NCBI RefSeq assembly: GCF_947501665.1
Contig: NZ_CANMWS010000031.1
Location: forward strand, 16,040-80,039
Source: an uncultured Shewanella sp.
GTDB lineage: Bacteria; Pseudomonadota; Gammaproteobacteria; Enterobacterales; Shewanellaceae
Length of the DNA: 64,000 bases
Direction: 5' to 3'
In this document: piece after piece, positions 25,726-35,262 of the stretch
How positions within the stretch are numbered: position 1 is the first letter of the stretch
How the letters are laid out: the number at the start of each line of letters is the position of its first letter
Position numbers and translations under genes: made by a program
The notes under the pieces: generated by a model
Databases searched by the model: none
Told to the model about the DNA's origin: nothing
Seen by the model: the letters and a program-made list of their open reading frames with translations, nothing else

Positions 25726-26169
25726 TTGAGTATTAAAGTATTTAAGACCTTAAGTGAGGGTCGACGTTATATGAAGACTTGGCCTTTGGTCCGACAATTA
25801 AGCTTTTATTTTCCCGAATATAGAGTGATCCGTGCTATGAGCATTGCGCTGCCATTAATGCCAATATTGGCAGTGGTGGCAGCAATCAGTCAGTTGTCTA
25901 TTCATGGTCTTGGTTTTCTTCCTCAAGCAATTACTATCGCCGCTTTTTTTATCAGTTTACCTCTTCAAGGTCTGCTTTGGTTAGGTTGGCGTTCTCGTCA
26001 TCCATTACCGCTTTCTTTATTAGAATGGGGAAACAGCTTGTCGACAAAACTGACTGATATGGGGGTTTATTGTCAGCCACTTGGCGCTAAAGCTTGCTAC
26101 TTTGACATGGCGATGATTTTAAAAGCGGCATTTGAGCGCCTTGATGCCAGCTATTGGGAAGAGCTTTAA
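25726..26169 (+). CDS. yfbV: YfbV (UPF0208/DUF412) inner-membrane protein
   Basis: 147 residues from TTG 25726, with AGG 7 bases upstream; a TTG at 25711 is the longer alternative. No ATG lies near the expected start. The family start region VFKTLSEGRRYMKTWPLVRQL, a first membrane segment (MPILAVVAAISQL), a second (AITIAAFFISLPLQGLLWLGWRSRHPLP) and the C-terminal YFDMAMILKAAFERLD match YfbV. In Escherichia coli YfbV limits the spread of supercoiling structure near the terminus (MatP-like role reported). It is divergent from ackA, a conserved arrangement. Confidence 0.85.
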   Translation: MSIKVFKTLSEGRRYMKTWPLVRQLSFYFPEYRVIRAMSIALPLMPILAVVAAISQLSIHGLGFLPQAITIAAFFISLPLQGLLWLGWRSRHPLPLSLLEWGNSLSTKLTDMGVYCQPLGAKACYFDMAMILKAAFERLDASYWEEL

Positions 26170-26205
26170 CTTCCTATCATCTTGTCTTTATGTTACACAC
26201 CTTTA

Positions 26206-26943
26206 TTACACGGTATGGATCCCTCGCTGAGTAAAGACAGCTTTAATTTGTTTCATTATTACATCGCTTGGCGGTGTGATGTTGTCGAGCTGGTAAGTTT
26301 CACCTAACGCTGCCCATTTATGCTTACCCAGTGGGTGATAAGGCAATAACTCAACTTTTTCAACATTAGTCATAGGCCCGATGAAATCGGCTAATGCCTC
26401 TGCCGCAGAAATATCATAGGTAAACCCTTCAACGATAACGTATCGGATCCATGTTCTATGCTGGTGTTGATGTAAATATTGTGCAAAGGCAAGTGTGTAA
26501 TGATTACTGACTTGAGTTAATTCGATGTGTTTGTCATCAAACATATGTTTTATGTCAAGCATAACCAGATCCGTATGAGCTAATAGCCGATGGATCTCTG
26601 GAGTATAGTGGCGGACAAAACCGTTAGTATCAAGGCAAGTATGAATGCCTTTGGCTTGACACTTTTTAAATAATGCTGCAACGAAAGGGGCTTGCAATAT
26701 TGCCTCGCCGCCACTGACGGTGACTCCCCCATGACTGGCTTTGAAAAAGGGGAGGTAGCTTTCGATTTGAACCATGAGTTCATTAACGTGCACTTCAGTG
26801 CCTGCATGCAGATCCCAAGTATCTCGATTATGACAATATTGGCACCGCATTAAGCAGCCTTGCATGAAAATGACAAACCTAATACCCGGGCCGTCGACAG
26901 TACCGAATGACTCTACCGAATGAATTCGGCCATGAACTGACAT
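26206..26943 (-). CDS. pflA: Pyruvate formate-lyase activating enzyme
   Basis: 245 residues. A radical SAM enzyme that installs the glycyl radical on PflB using S-adenosylmethionine and flavodoxin or ferredoxin. The cluster motif C-x3-C-x2-C is in GCLMRCQYCHNRDTWD. Further marks: GRIHSVESFGTVDGPGIRFVIFMQGC, GGVTVSGGEAILQ, HTCLDTNGFV and LLPYHPLGKHKW. It lies 281 bases downstream of pflB on the same strand, the usual partner gene. Confidence 0.96.
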   Translation of the reverse strand: MSVHGRIHSVESFGTVDGPGIRFVIFMQGCLMRCQYCHNRDTWDLHAGTEVHVNELMVQIESYLPFFKASHGGVTVSGGEAILQAPFVAALFKKCQAKGIHTCLDTNGFVRHYTPEIHRLLAHTDLVMLDIKHMFDDKHIELTQVSNHYTLAFAQYLHQHQHRTWIRYVIVEGFTYDISAAEALADFIGPMTNVEKVELLPYHPLGKHKWAALGETYQLDNITPPSDVIMKQIKAVFTQRGIHTV

Positions 26944-27174
26944 ATTTTTCCTACTTTACTTTAACTAGGGATGTTGATGACAATAGTGGGTTATGCTCAA
27001 AATATCCTGTGTATTACAGCGGTTATTTTGGCACCTAACCTATTCATATGTATCGATTCCCTCGAGCACTATTATCCGTATTATTGAACTTAATTTCTTG
27101 CTTTCTTTCGCCGTATAGACTCTTGCTTGTCTTTATGTTAGTGATTGCTGATATTGTGATGTTATAGTCTATAA

Positions 27175-27214
27175 AAGGTGATTGAGCCTGCATTGAGCTT
27201 AGAACAATCACCTT
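27175..27214 (-). terminator. Hairpin between pflB and pflA
   Basis: AAGGTGATTG (27175-27184) pairs with CAATCACCTT (27205-27214), a perfect 10-bp stem 10 bases after the pflB stop. On the minus strand it is followed by TTTATAG. It may attenuate rather than stop transcription into pflA. Confidence 0.6.
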
Positions 27215-27224
27215 GACGATGTGC

Positions 27225-29522
27225 TTATATACTTTTTGTAAAAGTGCGAGTAATGACGTCTTGTTGTTGCTCTAGAGTGAGCGCATTAAATCGTACGGCA
27301 TATCCCGAGACTCTGATCGTGAGCTGTGGGTATTTTTCTGGATGCCTAATGGCATCTTCTAGCATGGCTTTATCCATGACATTGACGTTTAAGTGCTGTC
27401 CACCTTCTCGCGTATTGTCATGGGCGAAATAGCCATCGAGTAAGGCGGCCAGGTTGGCTTCACGGGCACTTTCTTCTTTACCTAACGCATTGGGTACAAT
27501 AGAGAAGGTATAGGAAATACCATCTTGTGCATGGGCAAAAGGTAATTTAGAAACGGAGGTGAGTGACGCAAGGGCGCCCGCTTCATCGCGTCCGTGCATA
27601 GGATTGGCGCCAGGGGCAAAGGGCATTCCTGCTTTGCGGCCATCAGGAGTATTACCGGTTTTTTTACCGTACACCACATTTGAAGTAATGGTTAAAATTG
27701 ATTGAGTGGGAATGGCATGACGATACATAGGTTTATGGCGAATTTTATCCATAAAGCGGCGCACTAATTCGCATGCAATATCGTCGACTTTGGCATTATT
27801 ATTACCAAACTTAGGAAAATCCCCTTCAATGTCAAAGTCGATTGCTATACCTTGCGCGTTTCGAATGGGTTTAACTTTGGCGTATTTTATGGCTGATAAG
27901 GCATCGGCGGCAATGGATAAACCAGCAATACCGCAGGCCATGGTGCGGCGAACATCTCTATCGTGTAGCGCCATGAGTGCTGCTTCATAAGCATATTTAT
28001 CGTGCATATAATGAATGCTATTGAGCGCAGTGACATATTGAGTTGCTAACCACTCCATCATATTATCCAGTCTTGTGATGACATCATCATAAATGAGTAT
28101 ATCACTGGAAATGGGATCAGATTTTGGGCCAACTTGAAGATAAGATTTTTCATCTATACCGCCATTAATCGCATACAGTAAGGTTTTGGCAAGGTTGGCT
28201 CTCGCACCAAAAAACTGCATATGCTTGCCTAAAATCATCGGGCTCACGCAGCAAGCAATAGCGTAATCATCAGATTGAAAATCACTGCGCATTAAATCAT
28301 CATTTTCATATTGAATGGCGCTAGTATCAATGGATACTTTAGCGCAATACGCTTTAAAGGCTGCGGGGAGTTTATCTGACCATAATACGGTAATATTAGG
28401 CTCAGGACTGGGGCCCATATTGTATAAAGTGTGTAAAAAACGGAAACTGGTTTTAGTCACGAGTGTGCGTCCATCCAGTCCCATACCGCCAATTGATTCA
28501 GTGGCCCAAATGGGATCGCCAGAGAAAAGCTCATCGTATTCTGGAGTGCGTAAAAAGCGTACCATGCGTAATTTCATGACCATATGGTCGATCATTTCTT
28601 GTGCATCAACTTCATTGATGAGGCCACGTTTAAGATCCCGCTCAATATAAATATCGATAAAACTGGCGGTACGTCCCAGTGACATGGCTGCACCATTTTG
28701 ACTTTTAACTGCGGCTAAGTAACCAAAGTAGGTCCATTGAATGGCTTCTTTTGCTGTTTTTGCAGGCTGACTAATGTCAAAACCATAATGGGTTGCCATT
28801 TGCTTCATTTGAGTAAGAGCGTGTTGTTGCTCGCTAATCTCTTCGCGTAACTGTATTGTCTCGGATAGGTTTTTCCCTTCCTCTAATACAGTTTGTAAGC
28901 TTAAAAACTGGGCGTGTTTATCTTGTATTAACTTATCAATACCATAAAGTGCAATACGTCTGTAATCACCAATGATCCTGCCTCGGCCATAAGCATCGGG
29001 TAACCCGGTTAAAATACCTGATTTGCGGCAGCGTAAAATATCAGGTGTATAGACGTCAAACACGCCTTGATTATGGGTTTTTCTGAGTGCTGAATATTGA
29101 TATTTAAGGTTAGGATCTAAGGTTTTACCATAGGCGTTAAAGGCACTCTCAACCATTCGAATACCGCCATTGGGTAAAATGGCGCGTTTTAAGGGTTTAT
29201 CGGTTTGTAAGCCTACAATGGTTTCCAATTCAGCATCGATATAGCCTGCTGGGTGAGAAGTGATGGTGGAAACGGTATGAGTGTCAAAGTCTACTGGAGC
29301 ATGGGTCTGATTTTCTTGCTTAATGCCGACCATGACTTTTTCCCATAAAGCCTGGGTCGCTTGGGTTGCTGGGGCTAAAAAGTGATGATCATCTTCATAG
29401 GGCGTATAATGAGATTGAATAAAATCACGAACATTGACACTTGATTGCCATGGACCGGGATGAAAGTCCAGCCACGCATCTGATTGAAAAGGCGTGTGTG
29501 TGTTTGATTTATCTTGAGTCAT
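27225..29522 (-). CDS. pflB: Pyruvate formate-lyase (formate C-acetyltransferase)
   Basis: 765 residues (760 in E. coli). It splits pyruvate and CoA into formate and acetyl-CoA under anaerobic conditions. The active-site Cys pair is in AIACCVSPM, and the glycyl-radical loop RVSGYAVRFNALT is near the C-terminus. The N-terminus FHPGPWQSSVNVRDFIQ is typical. The 367-base upstream region to the RecQ-type gene must hold its promoter. Acetyl-CoA formed here feeds pta-ackA downstream. Confidence 0.97.
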   Translation of the reverse strand: MTQDKSNTHTPFQSDAWLDFHPGPWQSSVNVRDFIQSHYTPYEDDHHFLAPATQATQALWEKVMVGIKQENQTHAPVDFDTHTVSTITSHPAGYIDAELETIVGLQTDKPLKRAILPNGGIRMVESAFNAYGKTLDPNLKYQYSALRKTHNQGVFDVYTPDILRCRKSGILTGLPDAYGRGRIIGDYRRIALYGIDKLIQDKHAQFLSLQTVLEEGKNLSETIQLREEISEQQHALTQMKQMATHYGFDISQPAKTAKEAIQWTYFGYLAAVKSQNGAAMSLGRTASFIDIYIERDLKRGLINEVDAQEMIDHMVMKLRMVRFLRTPEYDELFSGDPIWATESIGGMGLDGRTLVTKTSFRFLHTLYNMGPSPEPNITVLWSDKLPAAFKAYCAKVSIDTSAIQYENDDLMRSDFQSDDYAIACCVSPMILGKHMQFFGARANLAKTLLYAINGGIDEKSYLQVGPKSDPISSDILIYDDVITRLDNMMEWLATQYVTALNSIHYMHDKYAYEAALMALHDRDVRRTMACGIAGLSIAADALSAIKYAKVKPIRNAQGIAIDFDIEGDFPKFGNNNAKVDDIACELVRRFMDKIRHKPMYRHAIPTQSILTITSNVVYGKKTGNTPDGRKAGMPFAPGANPMHGRDEAGALASLTSVSKLPFAHAQDGISYTFSIVPNALGKEESAREANLAALLDGYFAHDNTREGGQHLNVNVMDKAMLEDAIRHPEKYPQLTIRVSGYAVRFNALTLEQQQDVITRTFTKSI

Positions 29523-29889
29523 GATATTTCCCCTTTGTCATTAATTTAACGCGTGCTGACAGAAAAGAGCCTCAGCTTTCAGAACATGAATGTGGAACAT
29601 ACATAATAAAGTTTAAGTGACCATTTTAGTCACTCTCTTCATCTGAACCAACGCAATGCGCGATAATATTGATGAAGCATAAAACTAAATTGGTAAGACC
29701 AATTGCCCAGATGGATAATAGCACAGTGACATAGGGACTGCATTAAAACCGCCCTTAAATATTGATGAAAAATCGATAAAGTGTTAACTAGCGCCCATTT
29801 TAAATAATGAGAGGTTTTTAAGTGAAGGGCATCTTTTGTTTGTTAGAATAAAGCATACACTTTATTATTGACTGATTGTTAGGAACAAC
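29523..29889. other. Divergent promoter region of pflB and the RecQ-type gene
   Basis: AT-rich, no ORF. I looked for an FNR box (TTGAT-N4-ATCAA) and found none that is convincing. GTTAAATTAAT on the minus strand at about 29541-29551 resembles part of an ArcA site. Oxygen control of pflB is known for the family but is not proven here. A short AGTGAC/GTCACT inverted repeat lies near 29609-29627. Confidence 0.35.
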
Positions 29890-31839
29890 ATGCATCATCC
29901 CGTGAATATCGATGAGGCGCTATCTGCCTATTTTGGCTTTAATGGCTTTCGCGAAGGACAAAGAGAAGTCATTCAAGCCGTGGTTAATGGTTATAGTGCG
30001 GCTGCCATTTTTCCAACAGGATCGGGTAAGTCTTTATGTTATCAATTGTCTGCATTGTGTTTACCCCACTTAACCTTAGTGGTTTCCCCTTTATTGGCCT
30101 TGATGCAAGATCAATTATCTTTTTTAAAGACTAAAGGGATCCCCGCTGCCAGTATTGATTCCACTATGAATCGTGATCAGGTTGCCGAGCTGATGGCAGC
30201 AGTGCAAAGGCAAGAAATTAAAATACTGATGATTTCAGTGGAAAGGTTGAATAATGAACGCTTTCGACACTTTATTAGTCAAGTGGCCATTTCACTATTA
30301 GTGGTAGATGAAGCCCATTGTATTTCTGAGTGGGGGCATAACTTTAGACCCGATTATTTGAAACTCCCCCAATACCAGAAAAATTTAAGGATCCCGCAAA
30401 CTTTACTGTTGACGGCAACAGCAACGGAAAAAGTCGTTAAAGACATGGGGGATAAATTTGGGATTGAACCTGAGCATGTCTGTTTAACAGGGACGTATCG
30501 AAAAAATTTACATTTATCGGTGAAAGGGATCCCAGCGAATGAGAAATTAGCATACTTATACCAGTGGTTATTAGAACGCCATGAACAAGCAGGCATTATT
30601 TATGTGACTTTGCAGCAAACGGCAGAGCAAGTCGCTCGGCAATTGTCCTTAAAAGGCGTGAATGCAGTTGCTTATCATGCAGGATTAGATGCGACGGTAC
30701 GAGAGCAAATTCAAACAGATTTTATGCTGGGTAGCAGTCCTATTATTGTCGCGACGATCGCTTTCGGTATGGGGGTTGATAAAAGTGATATTCGTTTTGT
30801 GATCCATTTTGACTTACCAAAGTCCATTGAGAATTATGCCCAAGAAATTGGTCGAGCTGGACGGGATGGTCAAGCGGCTGAATGTTTAGTGCTTGCCAGT
30901 GGTGAAAATTTAACCACGCTGGAAAACTTTGTCTATGCTGACACGCCTGAGAAGACCGCTATTACGGCTTTATTGTATGAAATGAGGCAAGACAGTGCGG
31001 TGGATGGTAAATGGGAAATAATGCTTAATCGCTTATCGACGCGAACCAATATTAGACCCTTAAGCTTAAAAACCTTGTTAGTTTATCTTGAAATAGAAGC
31101 GGTCATTTCGCCTTTGTACAGTTACTTTGCTGAATATAAATATAAGTTAATCGCGACACAACCCCAACTAGAGAGGCATTTTAACGATGAGCGTTTAGCA
31201 TTTGTTAATGCCATTATTGAGACATCAAAGCACGCAACGCTTTGGTATACATTGGATTTAGAAGCACTACAACAAGCCTATCCTTGTGAACGTTCAAGAG
31301 TGTTAACCGCGCTTGATTATATGGATACGAAAAGCATGATTGAGCTTCAAACTAAACAAATGATGCAAGTTTATCAGGTGCACACTGCTGACGTTTCTCT
31401 TGATGTGTTATGCACTCGATTATTTGAAAAATTTCATTTAAAAGAGCAAAGTGAAGTAGCTAGGATCCATGAGCTAGTGGCATTTTTTTGCAGTGATCAG
31501 TGCCTCAATTTACAACTTGCTCAGTATTTTTCCGATCCTTATTTGCACCAAGCTTGCCAGCATTGCTCTGTGTGCTGTGCAGAAGTGGCCAAATTGCCCC
31601 GTTTAACCACATTGCCTGCACTTGACAGTTATGACTTTAAGAGCATTACGCTTGAGGCTCGAACCCGTTTAGCGAAGCAAACTTCCGCAATTTTATTGAG
31701 TCGTTATTTATGCGGATTAACCACCCCCATGTTTACTCAGCATAAACTCAGGGCCACACATTCTTTTGCTTTGTTGGAAAAGTATCCTTTTAGTCAGGTA
31801 CTTAATTGGGTAAATTCAGAGTTAAATAATATCGGTTAA
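29890..31839 (+). CDS. RecQ-family ATP-dependent DNA helicase
   Basis: 649 residues. Superfamily 2 helicase motifs: Q-motif region FRPGQ-like (here FREGQREVIQAV), Walker A FPTGSGKSLCYQLSA, DEAH box VVDEAHCISEWGHNFRPDY, TATAT motif III, VAYHAGLDATVRE, VATIAFGMGVDKSDIRFVIHFDLPKS and EIGRAGRDGQAAECLVL. The RecQ-type zinc Cys cluster appears late as CQHCSVCC. There is no C-terminal HRDC domain of the main RecQ, so this is probably a second, RecQ-like paralogue. Role in recombination or repair. Confidence 0.88.
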   Translation: MHHPVNIDEALSAYFGFNGFREGQREVIQAVVNGYSAAAIFPTGSGKSLCYQLSALCLPHLTLVVSPLLALMQDQLSFLKTKGIPAASIDSTMNRDQVAELMAAVQRQEIKILMISVERLNNERFRHFISQVAISLLVVDEAHCISEWGHNFRPDYLKLPQYQKNLRIPQTLLLTATATEKVVKDMGDKFGIEPEHVCLTGTYRKNLHLSVKGIPANEKLAYLYQWLLERHEQAGIIYVTLQQTAEQVARQLSLKGVNAVAYHAGLDATVREQIQTDFMLGSSPIIVATIAFGMGVDKSDIRFVIHFDLPKSIENYAQEIGRAGRDGQAAECLVLASGENLTTLENFVYADTPEKTAITALLYEMRQDSAVDGKWEIMLNRLSTRTNIRPLSLKTLLVYLEIEAVISPLYSYFAEYKYKLIATQPQLERHFNDERLAFVNAIIETSKHATLWYTLDLEALQQAYPCERSRVLTALDYMDTKSMIELQTKQMMQVYQVHTADVSLDVLCTRLFEKFHLKEQSEVARIHELVAFFCSDQCLNLQLAQYFSDPYLHQACQHCSVCCAEVAKLPRLTTLPALDSYDFKSITLEARTRLAKQTSAILLSRYLCGLTTPMFTQHKLRATHSFALLEKYPFSQVLNWVNSELNNIG

Positions 31840-31901
31840 TTGCTAAATATGATCAATTTTAGTTAATATTCGAAGATTGGTTAACCAAAATGGATCATCT
31901 C

Positions 31902-33692
31902 ATGAAGAAATCGGCTCTCTCTATAGTGGCAATATTGTCGCTAACAGGATTGACTGGGTGTCAAACACAACAACAAGAAACTTTACCTATAGTGCAAACG
32001 ATTGAGCAGGATAAGGCATTTTCGCAATTTTCAGCACAATTTATTGATGCATTATGGCGCACATTTCCTACTTGGGCCTTATATAAAGGCTTTCATGAAT
32101 ATGATGGCGAACTCAATATTCCCAATGCGGCTCAAAGGAAAAGAACGCTTCAATTCATTGCTATTCAGCAACAAGCATTAGCGCAAATCAATTCGAAAGG
32201 ACTCAGTCCGAATGAGCGCATTGATTATCGTATTATTGATAATTTATTGGCGAAAATGAAATGGGAACAAGACACGTTTAAATCTTGGCAATGGGATCCG
32301 AGTCAATATAATGTGGCCGAAGGTTTTGCTTTGTTGATTAATGGTGATTTTGCACCATTAGATGATAGATTAGCATCCGTATTATCGCGACTGGCTTATG
32401 TGACGGATTATTATGCGGCTGCAAGAGAGAGCATTCTTTCTCCCACACTTCAACACACTCAGTTGGCGATTTTACAAAATGAAGGTGCGTTGTCGGTGTT
32501 GTCCCCAGCTTTATTAGATACTGCAATGCACTCAGGGTTAAGTGAGGGTCAAAAGCAGCAGTTTACCGTGCGGCTGAAGCAAGCAGTGCAAGCCATTAAA
32601 CAACATGTGAGTTGGCTTAAATCTCTTGAGAAAAGGTTACAAGTGGAAGGAGCCCGTGATTTTCGTATTGGGGAAACCTTATACGAACAAAAGTTTGCTT
32701 TTGATATTAAGGCTGGGATGACGGCAAAACAGCTTTATGAAAAAGCATTATTGGATAAAGGCCGTGTTCAAGCTGAAATGGCGACATTAACCACTCAATT
32801 ATGGTCAAAGTATTTTTCAGCTCCCAAGCCTGCTGATGATAAGGTTGCGATAGCTCGCCTCATTGAAAAATTGTCTGCTAATCATGTTAAACGCGATAAC
32901 TTTGTCAGTGATATTCGCCAGCAAATTCCAGCGCTCGTTCGGTTTGTGAACGAGCAGGATTTAATCAAGCTTGATCCTAATAAGCCTTTAATTGTGCGTG
33001 AGACCCCGAAATATATGCGAGGATTTGCGGGGGCTTCGGTCAGTGCGCCTGGACCTTATGATAAATCAGCAAATACTTACTATAACGTTACTCCCCTAGA
33101 AGGGATGAGTGATGCATCCGCTGAGAGTTATTTACGCGAGTATAATCATTGGATTTTACAGATCTTAAATATCCATGAAGCAATCCCTGGTCATTACACG
33201 CAGTTAGTTTACGCCAATGAGTCACCTAGTTTAGTGAAGAGTTTGTTTGGTAATGGCGCCATGATTGAAGGTTGGGCAGTGTATGCCGAACGCATGATGC
33301 TAGAGCAAGGTTATAGTGCTTTTGAACCTGAAATGTGGTTGATGTATTACAAATGGCACTTGCGGGTTATTTGCAATACCTTGCTTGACTACAGTATTCA
33401 AGTCAAAGGCATGAGTGAAGATGAAGCCATTGAATTAATGACTAAAGAGGCATTTCAGCAAATTGCAGAGGCAGAAGGAAAGTGGCGTAGAGCGACTTTG
33501 AGTCAAGTGCAACTCACCAGCTATTATGCTGGATATAGAGGTATTTACGATTTAAGAGAAGAAATAAAAATAATTGAAGAATCTCTCTTTAATTTAAAAG
33601 CCTTTCATGAACGCTTTTTAAGTTATGGTAGTGCGCCGGTCAGTGATATTAGAGAGTTAATGTTATTATCACTTCATAATGAAACTGAGTAA
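31902..33692 (+). CDS. DUF885 lipoprotein (putative zinc peptidase)
   Basis: 596 residues from ATG 31902, giving a good lipoprotein signal (KKSALSIVAILSLTGLTGC, lipobox LTGC). The ATG at 31890 (4 residues longer) is possible. The DUF885 hallmark HEAIPGHYTQL (a gluzincin-like HExxxxH site) is present, followed by EGWAVYAERMML and the terminal KWRRATLSQVQLTSYYAG region. Probably an envelope-bound metallopeptidase of unknown substrate. It follows the helicase by about 60 bases and may be co-transcribed. Confidence 0.85.
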   Translation: MKKSALSIVAILSLTGLTGCQTQQQETLPIVQTIEQDKAFSQFSAQFIDALWRTFPTWALYKGFHEYDGELNIPNAAQRKRTLQFIAIQQQALAQINSKGLSPNERIDYRIIDNLLAKMKWEQDTFKSWQWDPSQYNVAEGFALLINGDFAPLDDRLASVLSRLAYVTDYYAAARESILSPTLQHTQLAILQNEGALSVLSPALLDTAMHSGLSEGQKQQFTVRLKQAVQAIKQHVSWLKSLEKRLQVEGARDFRIGETLYEQKFAFDIKAGMTAKQLYEKALLDKGRVQAEMATLTTQLWSKYFSAPKPADDKVAIARLIEKLSANHVKRDNFVSDIRQQIPALVRFVNEQDLIKLDPNKPLIVRETPKYMRGFAGASVSAPGPYDKSANTYYNVTPLEGMSDASAESYLREYNHWILQILNIHEAIPGHYTQLVYANESPSLVKSLFGNGAMIEGWAVYAERMMLEQGYSAFEPEMWLMYYKWHLRVICNTLLDYSIQVKGMSEDEAIELMTKEAFQQIAEAEGKWRRATLSQVQLTSYYAGYRGIYDLREEIKIIEESLFNLKAFHERFLSYGSAPVSDIRELMLLSLHNETE

Positions 33693-33723
33693 AAAAAGAC
33701 AATTTAATCGCTAAATGATATTA

Positions 33724-33749
33724 ACGCACTCTTTGAGAGTGCGTTTTTT
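33724..33749 (+). terminator. Rho-independent terminator
   Basis: ACGCACTCT (33724-33732) pairs with AGAGTGCGT (33736-33744) around a TTG loop, followed directly by a T-run to 33749. It ends the DUF885 transcript 31 bases after the stop. Confidence 0.9.
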
Positions 33750-34629
33750 ATACTCAGTGTTCATTTATTTTAAACTGATATTATGTATCTATTTGTAACA
33801 AAAATAGAGTCTTTACTCATTATTTCCTCTAAAGAACTGAATTAAAAATACATGATGGAATATTGACAGTGAGCTAACTTTTTAACATATTCAATATTAT
33901 TGATATATAAAGTAATATTGATATATATAAATGCATACAAGGTATTTACTAACAGAATTCACTTTGATTAATGATGACTTTTTGATGTTTAAATGTAATA
34001 TTTATTAACAAATAAATGCGATAAAGGTTAATTCATGTTGGAAAATTACTTGAATGAAACCCTGATGCTACGCGGGTGTCTGGCATAAAATACTTGAGTA
34101 AATGAAAAATAAAGAGTATATCTAGTTTTAGTGTAAAGAAGTGTCTCCTAGGAGAAAAAATAACGTGTAGTTTACTATTTGTAATGTAGATGTAAAATCT
34201 GGCTTTGAAATAATGATCGGTTTTATTTTCAGCCAGCTTAACAGTTTATTATTTCGAGGGGATGAAACCCCGTTTAGGGCTATTTTTAATGGTGCCGGTT
34301 TTATTTGCCTCATTGTTTTTTATTAACGCTATGTTTCAATTTTAGAATGAAGCTGGAGTATTTTTATTGGCAACTTAGTGATAGTGCATTCATTCAAGAA
34401 CGGTTAAGCTTGAAAGCGGTAGTATTTAATTTGTTAATTATATTAGCAGGTTATTTGTAATTTATAACAATATTATTTGCAGTAAAAGAAACGTAAGATA
34501 ATTTTAAAGTGATTAATTAAAAATAGTCACATTGATATCTATTGATACTGACGTAAATGAATAATAGTGAAATAAGCATTTTTATTTGCTACTCGTCACT
34601 ATTATTGACTGTATAGGAGTGGGTTGTGT
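33750..34629. other. 880-bp AT-rich intergenic region with possible micro-ORFs
   Basis: No gene of normal size. Two 37-residue ORFs with hydrophobic ends lie close together on the plus strand: 34213-34326 (MIGFIFSQLNSLLFRGDE...) and 34347-34460 (MKLEYFYWQLSDSAF...). Neither has a clear ribosome site; they may be short membrane peptides or gene remnants. A 12-bp palindrome TCTCCTAGGAGA is at 34144-34155. The region leads into the orphan DNA-binding gene. Confidence 0.35.
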
Positions 34630-34974
34630 ATGAATCAATCGCAACAAAGTGTTAAATATACCCAAAGTATGGCCTCTTCAACTCTTGATAGTACTGGCTT
34701 TGACTTTGACGAGATTGAATTCTGTGTTTCTCTTGATGATAAAAAGGTTTATTTGACTCAAACAGAGTTTAAATTATTTAAATATTTATTTGAAAGACAA
34801 GGCCAAGTGATCACTAAGCAAGAATTACAGCGTAATATACTGAAGAAAGATCTTGGTAAGTTTGATCGAAATTTAGATATGCATATTAGCAATACTCGAA
34901 GAAAGCTAGTTGAAATGCATTTACCTCGCACACTGATCAATACGGTTCGGGGCCAAGGCTACTGTTTTTCTTGA
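34630..34974 (+). CDS. Stand-alone OmpR/PhoB-type winged-helix DNA-binding protein (CpxR-like, no receiver)
   Basis: 114 residues from ATG 34630 with GGAG at 34616-34619; a TTG at 34624 is in frame but less likely. Residues about 30-113 are an OmpR/PhoB output domain: VYLTQTEFKLFKYLFERQGQVITKQELQRNIL, then FDRNLDMHISNTRRKL and the C-terminal TVRGQGYCF wing, closest in feel to CpxR. There is no receiver domain or transmembrane sensor, so it lacks the usual phosphorylation switch. About 25 polar residues precede the domain. Targets unknown; the nearby M14 gene is a guess only. Confidence 0.8.
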   Translation: MNQSQQSVKYTQSMASSTLDSTGFDFDEIEFCVSLDDKKVYLTQTEFKLFKYLFERQGQVITKQELQRNILKKDLGKFDRNLDMHISNTRRKLVEMHLPRTLINTVRGQGYCFS

Positions 34975-35262
34975 TATACGTTTGTGTGTTGGCTTTGGTT
35001 GATACCCATGTATTGTGAAGTATCATGGGTATGGCTTTCGTTTTTATAAAAACGCTTTTCTTTTTTATTTATAGTTGTATGCAGCCGTTTAACGCTTGTC
35101 ACCTTTTGAGACATGCTTTTAAAAGATGTCTTGTATGACTTCATTTTATTGGCTTTGAAAATAGCCATCTTGAAATAGCCTGAGTATCGTTTATCCTATG
35201 GCCTACTTATGTTAATTAAATGGATCTCTGTTCAATCAGAGTCTGTATTTAAGGAAGCCTTT

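Noticed and set aside
29523..29889. FNR box upstream of pflB
   Set aside because: No sequence matches TTGAT-N4-ATCAA well enough, although anaerobic control is expected for the family.
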